A stretch of 64,000 bases of DNA from Bacteroidota bacterium (GCA_016183765.1 JACPEA010000010.1:186001-250000), one strand, 5' to 3'. Shown: positions 1 to 9,390, numbered from the stretch's first letter. Notes: generated by a model from the sequence alone, not told the origin. A program made the numbers and translations.

Positions 1-39
1 AAAGCAAGCATTTTGTTGAAGTTAGGGATTTTGGGGGAA

Positions 40-394
40 AGGGTTGGAGGGGTTAAAATGGTTAAAGTGGTTAAAATAGTTAAAAGGAGGGGAGGTTAAT
101 GGGGATATGATTAAAAGGAGCAGAAGGGTTAAGGAGGTTAAAATAGTTAAAAAGGTTAAACTGGTTAAAGGGGAGAAATGAAGAACTGGACATGTAATCC
201 TCTTCTTGACCTTTTTAACCCTTTTAAATACTTTAACGAACCCTGCATCTTTCTGGTTAAAGAGGTTAAAATAGTTGAAAGAGGTTAAATTGGTTAAAGA
301 GGGAGAAATGAAGAACTGGAAATGTAATTCTCTTCTTGACCTTTTAACTATTTTAACCCTTTTAACCTCTTTAACCATTCTAACAAACCCCAAG
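40..394. repeat. GGTTAAA-rich repeat block, two 90-bp units
   Basis: The block is built from short GGTTAAA/AGTTAAA words on the left of each unit and TTTTAACC words on the right, so each unit can fold back on itself. Two imperfect direct copies are seen at about 133-222 and 261-350, offset by about 130 bp. They share the core GAAGAACTGGA (from 181 and from 311) followed by TCTTCTTGACC. The block sits directly after the stop codon of the minus-strand EnvC-like gene and may act as its transcript end. A 123-codon open frame on the minus strand across it is only a translation of the repeat and is not called as a gene. Confidence 0.75.
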
Positions 395-1753
395 TCATTT
401 CCTTGGCTTCAGCCAATTCTCCGGGTCTTGTTGTACGAGTTTATCGTTCATGATGGAGAACAGGAGCACGCCTTCCCCATCAATCGAGGTTCCGGTGCGG
501 CCCAGGACGGAGCCGGCTTTTACTTCCTGGTCTTTGGATACGGATACGGAGGAAAGATTCTGGTATCCGCAGAAATATTTACCGTGTTGCACCACCAGTA
601 CCTGCTGACCGTCTACTTCACCGGCATACAGTACTTTTCCATCCGCCACAGAACGCACTACGGTGCCGATGGGCAGCGATATTTCGATACCGTCTGTACG
701 GCGACTCAATTTGGTTCCGGCAATTCTCTCAACGCCAAAGTGAGCTGTTACCACACCTGTTGATGCCGGCCAGGGCAGACGTCCTTTGTTGTTCTCAAAA
801 TTGATCGACATTTCCCTGCCTTCCGGGGTTGACTCAAGCGGGGTATATACCCTGTCGCGTGCGGGAGCTGCTACGCCGGTCACCGGTTCATTGCTCAGTG
901 TGGCGGTCGAGGGTTTGGAAGTAGCTGGTTTATTGGCCGCATTGTTATTTTTGGCAGCATCGGCCAGGGCGTTTTTCTTCTGTTCTTCCTGTGCTTTCTG
1001 GCGGGCCAGTTCTTTTTTGCGGGCATCTTCTATCTCCCGGCGGATAACGGCATTGAAAGCCTGTTGTACCCGCTGGCGCTGTTTTTCTTTATCGTTGATC
1101 TGTCGCGAGAGTTCTTTTTCCTTTCCTTTATACTGGGCCACTACCTGGTCCTGTTCCTTTTTATCGGCTTCCAGCACTTTCAACTGCTGGCTCTGTGTTT
1201 GCAGTGCGCCCAGCCTTTCTTTTTTGTTGGAGCTGAGCAGGCTGATCTTGTCCTGCAGCAGCTTGTCCGACTGCATGATGGCGTTGGCCTGGGTTTCGCG
1301 GTTCTGGCGGTAGCTTTTCAGGTAAGTGATCCGTTTAATGGCATCATTGAAGCTGCTGGCCGAAAACAGGAAGTTCAGGTATTCGTAACTGCTCCTGTTC
1401 TTGTAGGCGAACACGATGCTTTTGGCATATTTCATCTTCAGCGTATCCAGTTCCTTACGCAAACGGTAGATATCCCGTTCATTGGTGAAAATGGTCTCAT
1501 CCATCTGTCTTACCTGGCGGTTGATGCTGTTGATGAGTTCTTCCCGTTTATTGATCTTGCTTTTGATGAGGGACAGCTGTTTTAAAGAGGTCTTTTTGTT
1601 GTTCTGCGTTTCCTTGAACATCCGGTTCAGTTCGGCGATCTCTTTCTGCAGCTCTTGTTCTTTTTTCTGCAATTCTTCCCTGGTATTCTGGGCAAACGCA
1701 CAGACACTCATGGTGATGATCAGGAAGAGTACAGAAAAAAGCCTTGTATACAT
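395..1753 (-). CDS. envC: EnvC-like murein hydrolase activator (coiled coil plus degenerate LytM/M23 domain)
   Basis: The protein of about 452 residues has an N-terminal signal peptide, a long charged coiled coil (roughly residues 20-245), an Ala/Asn/Pro/Ser-rich linker and a C-terminal LytM/M23 fold. EnvC proteins sit in the periplasm under FtsEX and switch on cell-wall amidases during daughter-cell separation. The zinc ligands of active M23 peptidases are missing here: the HxGxD site reads TDGIE and the HLH site reads VLL. This is the state expected of an activator rather than a hydrolase. The start at 1753 (ATG) is preferred to an upstream GTG because the signal peptide begins there. It lies downstream of a DUF4292 gene and dUTPase, a neighbourhood I know from Bacteroidota genomes. 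The role is inferred from the family. Confidence 0.85.
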   Translation of the reverse strand: MYTRLFSVLFLIITMSVCAFAQNTREELQKKEQELQKEIAELNRMFKETQNNKKTSLKQLSLIKSKINKREELINSINRQVRQMDETIFTNERDIYRLRKELDTLKMKYAKSIVFAYKNRSSYEYLNFLFSASSFNDAIKRITYLKSYRQNRETQANAIMQSDKLLQDKISLLSSNKKERLGALQTQSQQLKVLEADKKEQDQVVAQYKGKEKELSRQINDKEKQRQRVQQAFNAVIRREIEDARKKELARQKAQEEQKKNALADAAKNNNAANKPATSKPSTATLSNEPVTGVAAPARDRVYTPLESTPEGREMSINFENNKGRLPWPASTGVVTAHFGVERIAGTKLSRRTDGIEISLPIGTVVRSVADGKVLYAGEVDGQQVLVVQHGKYFCGYQNLSSVSVSKDQEVKAGSVLGRTGTSIDGEGVLLFSIMNDKLVQQDPENWLKPRK

Positions 1754-1812
1754 ATTGTCAGGGTTTAAAACAATGAACACGCCCGTTATAGAACGGCTAA
1801 GTTGCAGGTAAA

Positions 1813-2646
1813 TTACTTACGCTTGTATTTTTTGGGTGGTTCAAAATTGTATTTTAACGGTTCGTTTAGGGTAAACTCCTTAAAATCCAGGTAAATATCC
1901 AGTTTGGATTTCTCGGCCACAGAGATACTCCGGTAAGCCGCAAATCGGTAAGGCCCCATGGCCTGGTAGTTGCCGAATGTGATATCGCAGGTACGGTTAC
2001 GCTGTATGTCCACATCATCCAATTTGCTGTGCAGTACTTTGTAATCGGTATTATCGAGGGTCAGCAGGTGTTTGAACACGTTGCCCACCATCAGCACCAG
2101 TAACTGGCTGGCGCCGGCTTTATAAGAGACCACATTGCTGTCTATGAACACCGGGTTGCCGATCAGGATATCCTGTATCGTAGCAAAATCGAAGGGTATC
2201 TGGGTCACTTCGGGCAAGTAGTTGATGGAGCGGTTCATTACGTATTTCTCACCGGCGTGGCGCACAATGAGCACGCTGTCTTTTTTGATCTTGGCCTCCA
2301 GTCCCAGCCCGGGTATGCCCAGGAAAGTTCCGGTTACCTTGATCAGTATCACACTGTCTTTTTTCATACCCAGGTATACAGTGTAGTTATCGCTTTTTTC
2401 GGCGCTTTCATAAGACACTTTGATCTTGGCATTGAAGGTATTGAACGCTATTTTGCTCGATGTCACTTTACCCAGGATCTCTTTTACGATCGCTTCAGAG
2501 TCTACATGCGGCGATTCCTTGATCAAAATGGTCTGTGCCGTATCTTTTTTGGTGATGGCTTCCTGTATGACCTGTGTTTTTTTCACCGTGGTACAGGATG
2601 CCGCTGCCAATACAAGGGCGGCAAGGAGCAGTATGGATTGTTTCAT
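1813..2646 (-). CDS. DUF4292-family lipoprotein
   Basis: The product of about 277 residues starts with a lipoprotein signal (hydrophobic stretch ending AAASC, so the lipid-bearing Cys is near residue 18), followed by a beta-rich domain that resembles the DUF4292 family of Bacteroidota, related in fold to LolA/LolB-type lipid carriers. I recognise the family from overall sequence and from its place between dUTPase and an EnvC-like gene; its biochemical role is not established. Likely an outer-membrane-anchored periplasmic protein involved in envelope biogenesis, which is inference. The ATG at 2646 is chosen because earlier in-frame starts would overlap the dUTPase gene and put extra residues before the signal peptide. 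Cotranscription with both neighbours is likely (10-bp gap upstream). Confidence 0.8.
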   Translation of the reverse strand: MKQSILLLAALVLAAASCTTVKKTQVIQEAITKKDTAQTILIKESPHVDSEAIVKEILGKVTSSKIAFNTFNAKIKVSYESAEKSDNYTVYLGMKKDSVILIKVTGTFLGIPGLGLEAKIKKDSVLIVRHAGEKYVMNRSINYLPEVTQIPFDFATIQDILIGNPVFIDSNVVSYKAGASQLLVLMVGNVFKHLLTLDNTDYKVLHSKLDDVDIQRNRTCDITFGNYQAMGPYRFAAYRSISVAEKSKLDIYLDFKEFTLNEPLKYNFEPPKKYKRK

Positions 2647-2656
2647 CATAATAACC

Positions 2657-3103
2657 TTATTTACCGGTATGGCCAAAACCTCCGGCCCCTCTTTCGGTTT
2701 CAGAGATCCCGTCTACGGGTTTCCAGTTTATTTTTTCTACTTTCTGTAATACCAGCTGGGCAATACGGTCGCCGGGTTGAATGTTTTGTTCCTCACCCGA
2801 AAGATTGATCAGGATCACTTTGATCTCTCCCCGGTAGTCCGCATCAATGGTGCCGGGTGTATTCAGACAGGTGATGCCCTGTTTGATGGCCAGTCCGCTG
2901 CGGGGCCTTACCTGTATCTCATATCCTTCGGGGATCTCTGCAAAGAGACCAGTGGGTACCAGTACCCTTTCCATGGGTTTCAGCACAATTGTTGTATCCA
3001 GAAAAGCACGGATATCCATACCGGAAGCACCGGATGTGGCATATTCGGGCAGGGGGTTGTTGGAGTGATTGATGATCTTAACGGTCACAAAGGGGTTGAT
3101 CAT
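2657..3103 (-). CDS. dut: dUTP diphosphatase (dUTPase)
   Basis: The 148-residue product hydrolyses dUTP to dUMP and pyrophosphate in the cytoplasm, keeping uracil out of DNA and supplying dUMP for thymidylate synthesis. All five motifs of the homotrimeric dUTPase family are visible in order: ASGMDIRA (I), [10 protein letters not shown] (II), [11 protein letters not shown] with the catalytic Asp (III), [10 protein letters not shown] (IV) and the P-loop-like [10 protein letters not shown] at the C terminus (V). Length is standard for the family. The start at 3103 ([10 protein letters not shown]) fits the family; the longer frame from 3166 would add 21 residues with no counterpart. A perfect -7 box (TACATTTG, 3107-3114 on this strand) lies only three bases before this ATG. 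Confidence 0.95.
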   Translation of the reverse strand: MINPFVTVKIINHSNNPLPEYATSGASGMDIRAFLDTTIVLKPMERVLVPTGLFAEIPEGYEIQVRPRSGLAIKQGITCLNTPGTIDADYRGEIKVILINLSGEEQNIQPGDRIAQLVLQKVEKINWKPVDGISETERGAGGFGHTGK

Positions 3104-3237
3104 GCGCAAATGTAGGGAACTAATCAAAAACATCCCCGCAATGGGTGATTCAAATAATGGACACAATATTTACCTGCCGGCCACCTTCAACTGCAAAGTT
3201 TCATTAGATTTGAGCCTCCGTCTATATACATACTATT

Positions 3238-3900
3238 ATGAATAGCATAAAGGGATCCATATTATACCGTTTTCCGCTACTGATCATCCTGTTTGCCATT
3301 ACCCCCACTGCCTGTTTCAAAAGCCTTACGGTCACCAATATCGTTTATCAGAATAATTTCGAATCATCCCAGTTAAACGACCTGAAAGTATATGGATGGA
3401 ATAATGGGTTGTTCGGGCAGGTAACGCAACCGCGTATCAGCTCTTTCAATGAAAGCAAAGTACTGGGCATGCTGAACAGTAACCAGATCAAACTGAATCT
3501 CTCCAATCTGCCAGCACACCAGTCGTTACGTGTTGAGTTCGACCTGAACCTTCACAACAAATGGAAAAACGATCTATGGGCCATGCAGTTTGATGGCAAC
3601 TACCGGCTGATCACCGGTTTTTCTACCGATCCCGGTATCCAGCAATCCTACCCGAACTGGATTGGCAACGGATCTGCCCTTAGTCCTGCCGGAGTCAATT
3701 CCGAAACCACTTCACTTCCGGGAATTTGCAGTCTTATCAATAGCCCAACAGGAAGCACCCGTTACAGGATCGTAACCACTATTCAACATACGGCATCTAC
3801 TTTCGACCTCGACTGTAACGACGCGGGAGGTGTTTTTAACGATACCTGTCAAAGAGGCTGGTCAATGGATAATCTCAAAATCAGTGTCTTTAAGAACTAA
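3238..3900 (+). CDS. Putative secreted or lipid-anchored protein, unrecognised
   Basis: The 220-residue product starts with a hydrophobic signal ending in TPTAC, which could be a lipoprotein processing site of the loose Bacteroidota kind. The mature part is rich in Asn, Ser, Thr and aromatic residues, contains several cysteines (including a LDCND and a DTCQRG segment) and looks like a beta-sandwich of the lectin/concanavalin type, beginning with an NNFESS motif typical of such domains. I do not recognise a named family. It stands between the housekeeping block and the polysaccharide cluster, 54 bp before the flippase gene, so it may be cotranscribed with it. A -7-like box (TAGATTTG, 3205-3212) lies 26 bp before the ATG. 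Confidence 0.6.
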   Translation: MNSIKGSILYRFPLLIILFAITPTACFKSLTVTNIVYQNNFESSQLNDLKVYGWNNGLFGQVTQPRISSFNESKVLGMLNSNQIKLNLSNLPAHQSLRVEFDLNLHNKWKNDLWAMQFDGNYRLITGFSTDPGIQQSYPNWIGNGSALSPAGVNSETTSLPGICSLINSPTGSTRYRIVTTIQHTASTFDLDCNDAGGVFNDTCQRGWSMDNLKISVFKN

Positions 3901-3954
3901 GCAACCGTCAACAATGCATAACCATACGGAACAGGAAGAAAGTATGACTTGCCC

Positions 3955-5415
3955 ATGATAAAGAACTTTTTCTATACGATCCTACTGTCTGTAACTAATA
4001 TCCTTTTCCCGCTCATCAGTTTCCCCTATGCTTCCAGGATACTGGGGCCGGTAGGGATCGGGAAAATGCAGTTTGTCGTATCCTTTTCCCAGTATTTTGC
4101 TTTGTTTGCCGCATTGGGCATTCCGATATACGGGATCACCCAGGCAGCCAAATACAGGCAGGATGCAAAAAAACTGGCTAACCTTTTTGGAGCATTGACC
4201 ACTATTTTTTTCATTACCAGCTGTATCGTATCTGTCATCTATCTGCTGGTGGTTTTGTGCGTTCCCTATTTTGCGGCAGACAGGCATCTGTACCTGGCAG
4301 CCGGTTCGCTGATACTGCTGGGGTTTTGTTATACAGACTGGTACTACTCTGGTATTGAGCAATTTAAAGTGATCGCATTACGGTCTGTTCTGGTAAAATC
4401 CATCTGCCTGGGTCTGTTATATTTCTTTATCCGGACAGAAGCCGATTATGGCAAATACCTGCTGATCGTGCTTTTTTCTATTTTAGGGAACCATGTGATC
4501 GGTCTGGTGACCATTGCTGCAAGAACCCGTTTTTCATTCAGGGAACTGCAGTTACGGGAACATATACAACCACTGCTGTACATTTTCAGTTCTACCGTTG
4601 CAGCCAGCATATACACCACCCTGGATACGGTCATGCTGGGTTTTCTGGCCAATAACAGGTCCGTAGGACTCTATACGGCTTCTATCAAGCTCACCAAACT
4701 TGTCATACCCTTTGTAACAGCCATGGGTGTGATCCTGATCCCGTCGATCTCCAAAGGTTTTGCCAGGAATGATCTGGAGGAAGTTAAAAAATCACTCGAT
4801 AATTCATTCTATTTCCTGGTGTTTATTGCCATACCTGCCGGAGCTGGTCTCTGTTTACTGGCCCCCGAATTGATCCATATCTTCTCGGGCGATCGTTTCA
4901 CTGATGCTACACTGAGCATGCAGATCCTTGCCTGGTTACCTTTAATAATAGGCTTTGGACATTTTTTTGCATTCCAGATCCTGGTCCCGGCCGGAAAAAA
5001 CAAGGAAATGTTACTGGCCATGCTGGCCGGCGTGGTTGTTTTTTTTGTATTGAACTTTTTACTGGTACCCTCTTTACAAGAAACAGGTGCAGCCATCACC
5101 ACCGTTGCTACCGAGATAGTGGTGAGTGTTTCCTATTTCTATTGTATCAAAAAATACTATTCCTTCACGTATCATTGGAAATTCCTGTTTGAATCGGCAT
5201 TCGCCGTCCTGTTTTTCTTTCCTGCAGTTGTTTTGATCCGGCATATCTCTGCAGAACCTCTTATGATCGTACCGGCGTCTGTGATCATTTGTGCGGTTAT
5301 CTATACAGCCATCCACCTACTTCTTTTCAGAAACCATTTTTTGTTTAATTTTATCAAACCCTTTCAGGCAAAATACAGATCCGCCTTCCGGGCCAAACCA
5401 ATGAAAAATGAGTGA
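3955..5415 (+). CDS. Wzx-type polysaccharide flippase
   Basis: An integral membrane protein of about 486 residues with some 12-14 hydrophobic segments along the whole chain and no soluble domain. The N terminus (residues about 1-40) carries the pattern of the PST/MATE-like oligosaccharide flippase family: a first helix, then FPYASRILGPVGIGK. Such proteins move undecaprenyl-diphosphate-linked repeat units across the inner membrane for Wzy-dependent assembly. The ATG at 3955 is preferred over a TTG two codons upstream. It overlaps the next glycosyltransferase gene by 8 bp, so the two are translationally coupled. It is the only flippase visible in the window and presumably serves the 3.9-18.6 kb gene set. 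Confidence 0.88.
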   Translation: MIKNFFYTILLSVTNILFPLISFPYASRILGPVGIGKMQFVVSFSQYFALFAALGIPIYGITQAAKYRQDAKKLANLFGALTTIFFITSCIVSVIYLLVVLCVPYFAADRHLYLAAGSLILLGFCYTDWYYSGIEQFKVIALRSVLVKSICLGLLYFFIRTEADYGKYLLIVLFSILGNHVIGLVTIAARTRFSFRELQLREHIQPLLYIFSSTVAASIYTTLDTVMLGFLANNRSVGLYTASIKLTKLVIPFVTAMGVILIPSISKGFARNDLEEVKKSLDNSFYFLVFIAIPAGAGLCLLAPELIHIFSGDRFTDATLSMQILAWLPLIIGFGHFFAFQILVPAGKNKEMLLAMLAGVVVFFVLNFLLVPSLQETGAAITTVATEIVVSVSYFYCIKKYYSFTYHWKFLFESAFAVLFFFPAVVLIRHISAEPLMIVPASVIICAVIYTAIHLLLFRNHFLFNFIKPFQAKYRSAFRAKPMKNE

Positions 5416-6331
5416 TAAGGAAATGCGCTACCCACCGGTCTCTGTTGCCATGGCCACTTTCAATGGCGGGAAATTCCTGGAAGAACAGATCCTCTCCCTT
5501 CTTTCGCAAACCCATCCACCCGCCGAGATCATTGTCACAGACGATCTTTCCACAGATCATACCCAGGATATTCTGGAAAAATACAGTCGCATGGGTGTAT
5601 TGCAATATTACCGCAACCAGGAACAGCTGGGCGTGGTGGGTAATTTCAAGAAAGCCGTATCGCTTACTACAGCGGGCAACTATATAGCGCTTTGCGACCA
5701 GGATGATATTTGGCTGCCGGAGAAACTGGAAACATCGCTTGCTGTTCTGCAGCAAACAGAACAGGAGGCAACCCCGGCCATGATCTATTCGGATCTCTGG
5801 CTTATGAACGAGCAGGGCAAACATCTGAATACCACGGTTCAGCAACAGTTGGGACACCATAAATACAACCACTGCCTTGAAACCCTGTTATTTGGCAATT
5901 TCGTACTGGGCTGCACGGTTCTCATGAACCGGCATATGAAACCCTATTTCGCCGATATTCCCGAAGAATTCCCGTTTAACCATGATGCCTGGATCACACT
6001 GGTAGCTTTCTGCCTGGGCAATGTGCGGCAGCTTGATAAACCCCTGATCCAATACCGGCACCATAGCCACAATGTCACATTCAAACAGGTAAAACAGATA
6101 TCCCGTTTACAAAGACTGCTGCAGCATGCCAGGAACAGTTTCCTGAACCGTGAATACCTGGAAGAACAATTCGTACTGGTGCAGCTGTTCTATGAAAAAT
6201 ATCATACCATCATTCCTCCTGAACAGGAAGCCATGCTCAAAAGATTCCTTTCTTTGAGAAACAAAACCTACCTGCAAAAAAAACTTGCATTTGAAGTGGC
6301 TTTCGGTCAAAAATGGAAGAACCGATTTTAA
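5408..6331 (+). CDS. Family 2 glycosyltransferase
   Basis: The 307-residue product begins with a GT-A fold: VSVAMATFNG near residue 12, VTDDLSTDHT near residue 45, and the metal/nucleotide-binding region CDQDDIW near residue 97, a signature common in rhamnosyltransferase-like GT2 enzymes. It has no membrane segments, so it acts at the cytoplasmic face on a lipid-linked acceptor. The first codons overlap the flippase gene (ATG within its end), and the GT9-like gene follows after 14 bp, so this is an operon. Donor and acceptor cannot be read from the sequence. Confidence 0.9.
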   Translation: MSDKEMRYPPVSVAMATFNGGKFLEEQILSLLSQTHPPAEIIVTDDLSTDHTQDILEKYSRMGVLQYYRNQEQLGVVGNFKKAVSLTTAGNYIALCDQDDIWLPEKLETSLAVLQQTEQEATPAMIYSDLWLMNEQGKHLNTTVQQQLGHHKYNHCLETLLFGNFVLGCTVLMNRHMKPYFADIPEEFPFNHDAWITLVAFCLGNVRQLDKPLIQYRHHSHNVTFKQVKQISRLQRLLQHARNSFLNREYLEEQFVLVQLFYEKYHTIIPPEQEAMLKRFLSLRNKTYLQKKLAFEVAFGQKWKNRF

Positions 6332-6345
6332 TATCTTTACCGGGC

Positions 6346-7107
6346 ATGAAGCGATTAATCATTGAAATACAGAAAGGCGGACTGGGCGATCATCTTTTTT
6401 ACAGTCATCTCCCCCGGATCGCAAAAGAGTCTGGCGCTTTTTCTGAAGTATATATTTCCGATCATTCCATTTTCCGTAATGAACAGAACCGGCAATTGAT
6501 CTGGGAAAGCAACCCATATATCAACGGTTTCACCAGCGAAAGAGGCATCTACCATCTTCCCGAAACACTGGAAGCCGGCCAAAACCTGCTCGATCATATC
6601 ATGCTTGCCTATGGAATGGATGATGGCAAACGTTTTCATGAGCCCGAAGTATACTATAAGCCGGCTCAAAAAAAGGAACTCGCTGATGCGGTCATTTATG
6701 ATCCCAACTACATTTCCTATACTGGCGATCTTGCCAATGGGCAACCTATCGAACAATGGTTTACCCAAAACGGGGAAATGGTGCATTACCAGATGAAACA
6801 ACTGAACAATCGCTATCTGCCCATCCATACAGCCCTGGACACCCTTGCTGCCGAATCCTTATTCGACCTTTGTTCCATACTCGTATCTGCCAGGCAGGTA
6901 TATTGCCTTAACACGGGTACCGCCACCCTTGCCGCCGCACTGGGTGTTCCTGTCACCGTCTTTTATGGAACAGGGCTTGAAAGCAGGTACAGGCATTCCC
7001 GGCTTCACCGCTATGTGCACCTGGGCAGCAATTATGGACCTATCGACCTGGCAAAAAAATGGGTAACGGTTTTCCTGCGGAAATTTATTCCCATGGGAAC
7101 TCCCTAA
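6346..7107 (+). CDS. GT9/heptosyltransferase-like glycosyltransferase
   Basis: The protein of about 253 residues opens with LIIEIQKGGLGDHLFYSHLP, a glycine-rich loop like that of GT9 heptosyltransferases (GxLGD), and ends with a Rossmann-type half in which CLNTGTATLAAALGVPVTVFYG recalls the nucleotide-sugar-binding part of that family. It is shorter than typical ADP-heptose transferases (about 320-350), so it may be a trimmed relative. The ATG at 6346 is chosen because it follows the stop of the preceding gene and starts exactly at the first beta-strand; the longer frame begins inside the upstream gene. Function as a glycosyltransferase of the neighbouring cluster is inferred. Confidence 0.65.
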   Translation: MKRLIIEIQKGGLGDHLFYSHLPRIAKESGAFSEVYISDHSIFRNEQNRQLIWESNPYINGFTSERGIYHLPETLEAGQNLLDHIMLAYGMDDGKRFHEPEVYYKPAQKKELADAVIYDPNYISYTGDLANGQPIEQWFTQNGEMVHYQMKQLNNRYLPIHTALDTLAAESLFDLCSILVSARQVYCLNTGTATLAAALGVPVTVFYGTGLESRYRHSRLHRYVHLGSNYGPIDLAKKWVTVFLRKFIPMGTP

Positions 7108-7114
7108 GGCTTCT

Positions 7115-7122
7115 TATGTTTG
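7115..7122 (+). promoter_or_regulatory. Possible -7 box before the Wzy-like gene
   Basis: TATGTTTG is an exact match to the Bacteroidota -7 consensus TAnnTTTG and lies in the 81-bp gap before the gene at 7189. No good TTG is found about 19 bp upstream, so the call rests on the -7 box alone. Confidence 0.3.
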
Positions 7123-7188
7123 CACAGGTGTGGCAGTCAGCATGTAGGATCAACTTCCAAACACCATTGTCATTAATCAAACAGCTTC

Positions 7189-8577
7189 ATGTTTTTATTT
7201 CCACTGGTATATATCTTTTTATTCCTTATGGCATTAAAAAGCCTGGCAAACAGGAATACCAGGGGCATTACCGCTTTTCTTGTTTTCGGCTTACCTATTT
7301 ACACAACGGTCATATCGATCACCCATAAATATGGTTTTACCAAACTGGTTCCGCTACTGCAATCTTTCAAGGAAATTTCCATCGTAAGTTGCCTGCTATA
7401 CCTGCTATACCATCTTAACCGAAAGATCCGTTTCCACAGTATTGATTATCTCGTGTTGTTCCTGTTCTTTTACACATTCCTATACATTTTTTTACCCCTG
7501 GGCAGTTACGGTTTTTTTGAAAAAGTGATCGCTTTTAAGAGCCTTTGTTTCTTCCCTGTGGTTTATTTTGCCGGAAGACTGATCGATATACGAACGATCA
7601 GTATCACTGAAATTTTTCATTATGTATTTCTCCTGTCCATCCTTTCTTCCGCCCTGCTACTGTATGAGATAGTAACTTATACGCATTTTCAAACCTACAC
7701 AGGTTACGCCGAATACCTTACCTACTTTTTCAAACAGGATCCCAGCGGTAATTACGGTTTATCCTGGACCTTCGAGATCGAGAATGGAATGAAACGTTTT
7801 GCCAGCTTTTATTCAACCCCACTGGAGCTGGCGGCGGCCACTTTGGTTACCATTGCCTCCCTGGCAGCCAGTGTTACCGGCAATAATAACCGTCTCCATT
7901 TTAACCGCTTCACAACGATCGCTTTTCTCAGTTCTCTTTTTACCATTGCCTTTGCGCTTTCAAGGGCTTCCTTTGCCAGTTATTTCATCATTATTTATAC
8001 CTATGCCATCATTACCAGGAGAAAAGAGATCCTGAAAGTCTTTCATTATTCCCTGATCCTGCTGGTAGTTGTATTTTCCATCATTACCATCAAAGGAGAC
8101 TTTTTTGAATTCATCCTCAACACCATTACGTTCACCAACGCTTCCAGCGTAGGCCATGTTGTTGAATGGGTGAATGGCATCCAATCAATGGCTGCCCATC
8201 CGCTGGGTATCGGTCTTGGAGAATCCGGCCGCATATCCGGACTCGTGGGAGATAACACAGGTGGTGAAAACCAGTTCATCATATTGGGCGTACAGGTAGG
8301 CGTGATCGCAGTTCTGGCATACCTGGCCATCTACATCCAACTCATTCGAGCTGCAGCAAAAACGATCAGAACCCGTACCGGAAGAACCCGTAAACTGGGA
8401 ATTTTTATTATCCTGATCAAAGTTGGATTGTTCATTCCCTTATTTACGGCTGAAGTGGAATCCTATATTTATATCAGCTACCTGGTCTGGTTCCTGTCCG
8501 GAATATTCATGAGTCTTTTCATGAGCAAAGCAGCAGCCCCGTTTTCCACCAAACCTTCCTTACCTTTAGCCGTCTAA
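7189..8577 (+). CDS. O-antigen polymerase/ligase-like membrane protein (Wzy or WaaL type)
   Basis: A 462-residue polytopic protein with about ten or more hydrophobic segments and one long extracytoplasmic stretch (roughly residues 165-225 and again about 315-360) containing HPLGIGLGESG and ENQFIILGVQVG. Both patterns are typical of the Wzy_C/O-antigen ligase superfamily, where the large periplasmic loop carries the acceptor-binding and catalytic residues. Together with the Wzx gene at 3955 it supports a Wzx/Wzy-dependent pathway; polymerase is more likely than ligase in this context, but sequence alone does not settle it. It is preceded by an 81-bp gap and followed after 14 bp by a methyltransferase gene. 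Confidence 0.8.
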   Translation: MFLFPLVYIFLFLMALKSLANRNTRGITAFLVFGLPIYTTVISITHKYGFTKLVPLLQSFKEISIVSCLLYLLYHLNRKIRFHSIDYLVLFLFFYTFLYIFLPLGSYGFFEKVIAFKSLCFFPVVYFAGRLIDIRTISITEIFHYVFLLSILSSALLLYEIVTYTHFQTYTGYAEYLTYFFKQDPSGNYGLSWTFEIENGMKRFASFYSTPLELAAATLVTIASLAASVTGNNNRLHFNRFTTIAFLSSLFTIAFALSRASFASYFIIIYTYAIITRRKEILKVFHYSLILLVVVFSIITIKGDFFEFILNTITFTNASSVGHVVEWVNGIQSMAAHPLGIGLGESGRISGLVGDNTGGENQFIILGVQVGVIAVLAYLAIYIQLIRAAAKTIRTRTGRTRKLGIFIILIKVGLFIPLFTAEVESYIYISYLVWFLSGIFMSLFMSKAAAPFSTKPSLPLAV

Positions 8578-8591
8578 TTATCCGCAGCAGT

Positions 8592-9260
8592 ATGAGTTTT
8601 TTCAAGCTTTTAGTCAATCATCGCTCTCCCGGCTCATTCGTGAACAGGATGCGAAAAAAAAGATTCGCATTACTCGAAACCCAGATCGAAGCATTAATTG
8701 CTCGTAAAGGGAAGATCAAAATACTGGATATTGGCGGAGAAAAGCGGTATTGGGAAAACATTGGCTGGCAGAACCCCAATTGCACTATCTACCTGCTCAA
8801 CCTGGATATGGCAGATAATGCGGAAAACAGTCCCGGTTTTGTTACCGTAAAAGGGAATGCCCTGTCACTGCCCTACCAGGCCGGTGATTTCGACCTGATC
8901 TTTTCTAATTCAGTGATCGAACATGTAGGCAGCTACGGGAACCAGGAATTATTTGCCGCTGAGGTAAAAAGAGTCTGCGATCATTATATCATTCAAACCC
9001 CTTCCTTCTGGTTCCCCCTCGAACCGCATAGTTTACTCCCTTTTTTCCAGTTCATTCCACATGCACTAAGGGCCTACCTGATCATGTGGTTCCATATCAA
9101 TTATTTCCCCAAAGCCAGCAATTATAGAGACGCCCTCCAGGTATCCAGGTCAACCATCATGTTCACTAAAAAACGTTTCCAAAAACTGTTTCCTGACGCT
9201 GAATGCCAGGTTGAACGACTTTTCGGACTGCCTAAATCCTACACGGTCGTCAAACTATAA
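8592..9260 (+). CDS. Class I SAM-dependent methyltransferase
   Basis: The 222-residue product has the SAM-binding motif I (IKILDIGGEKRYW, about residues 43-55), an acidic second strand (YLLNLDM) and motif II/III region FDLIFSNSVIEHVGSYG. These are the hallmarks of the Methyltransf_11/25 group. The C-terminal part is basic and aromatic, as in enzymes that act on lipid-linked sugars. It belongs to the 3.9-12.3 kb cluster, where it probably O-methylates a sugar of the repeat unit, or caps the chain end; that substrate is inference. The gap to the polymerase-like gene is 14 bp. Confidence 0.85.
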   Translation: MSFFKLLVNHRSPGSFVNRMRKKRFALLETQIEALIARKGKIKILDIGGEKRYWENIGWQNPNCTIYLLNLDMADNAENSPGFVTVKGNALSLPYQAGDFDLIFSNSVIEHVGSYGNQELFAAEVKRVCDHYIIQTPSFWFPLEPHSLLPFFQFIPHALRAYLIMWFHINYFPKASNYRDALQVSRSTIMFTKKRFQKLFPDAECQVERLFGLPKSYTVVKL

Positions 9261-9390
9261 CCACAGTCGTTATCGGTATAAAGAAACGCTGACCCTAACA
9301 CCTGTGTAAATCATATGAGTTTTATTCTAACTTTACAGGCCCCATCAATGCCAATTTGATACACCATTTGTACCACCGTAATCAGTATGT

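Noticed and set aside
22..393. 123-codon ORF on the minus strand
   Set aside because: It only translates the GGTTAAA repeat block (runs of VKxVK), with no plausible protein composition.
275..2808. Plus-strand ORFs of 109-183 codons opposite envC, DUF4292 and dut
   Set aside because: They are antisense shadows of well-supported genes.
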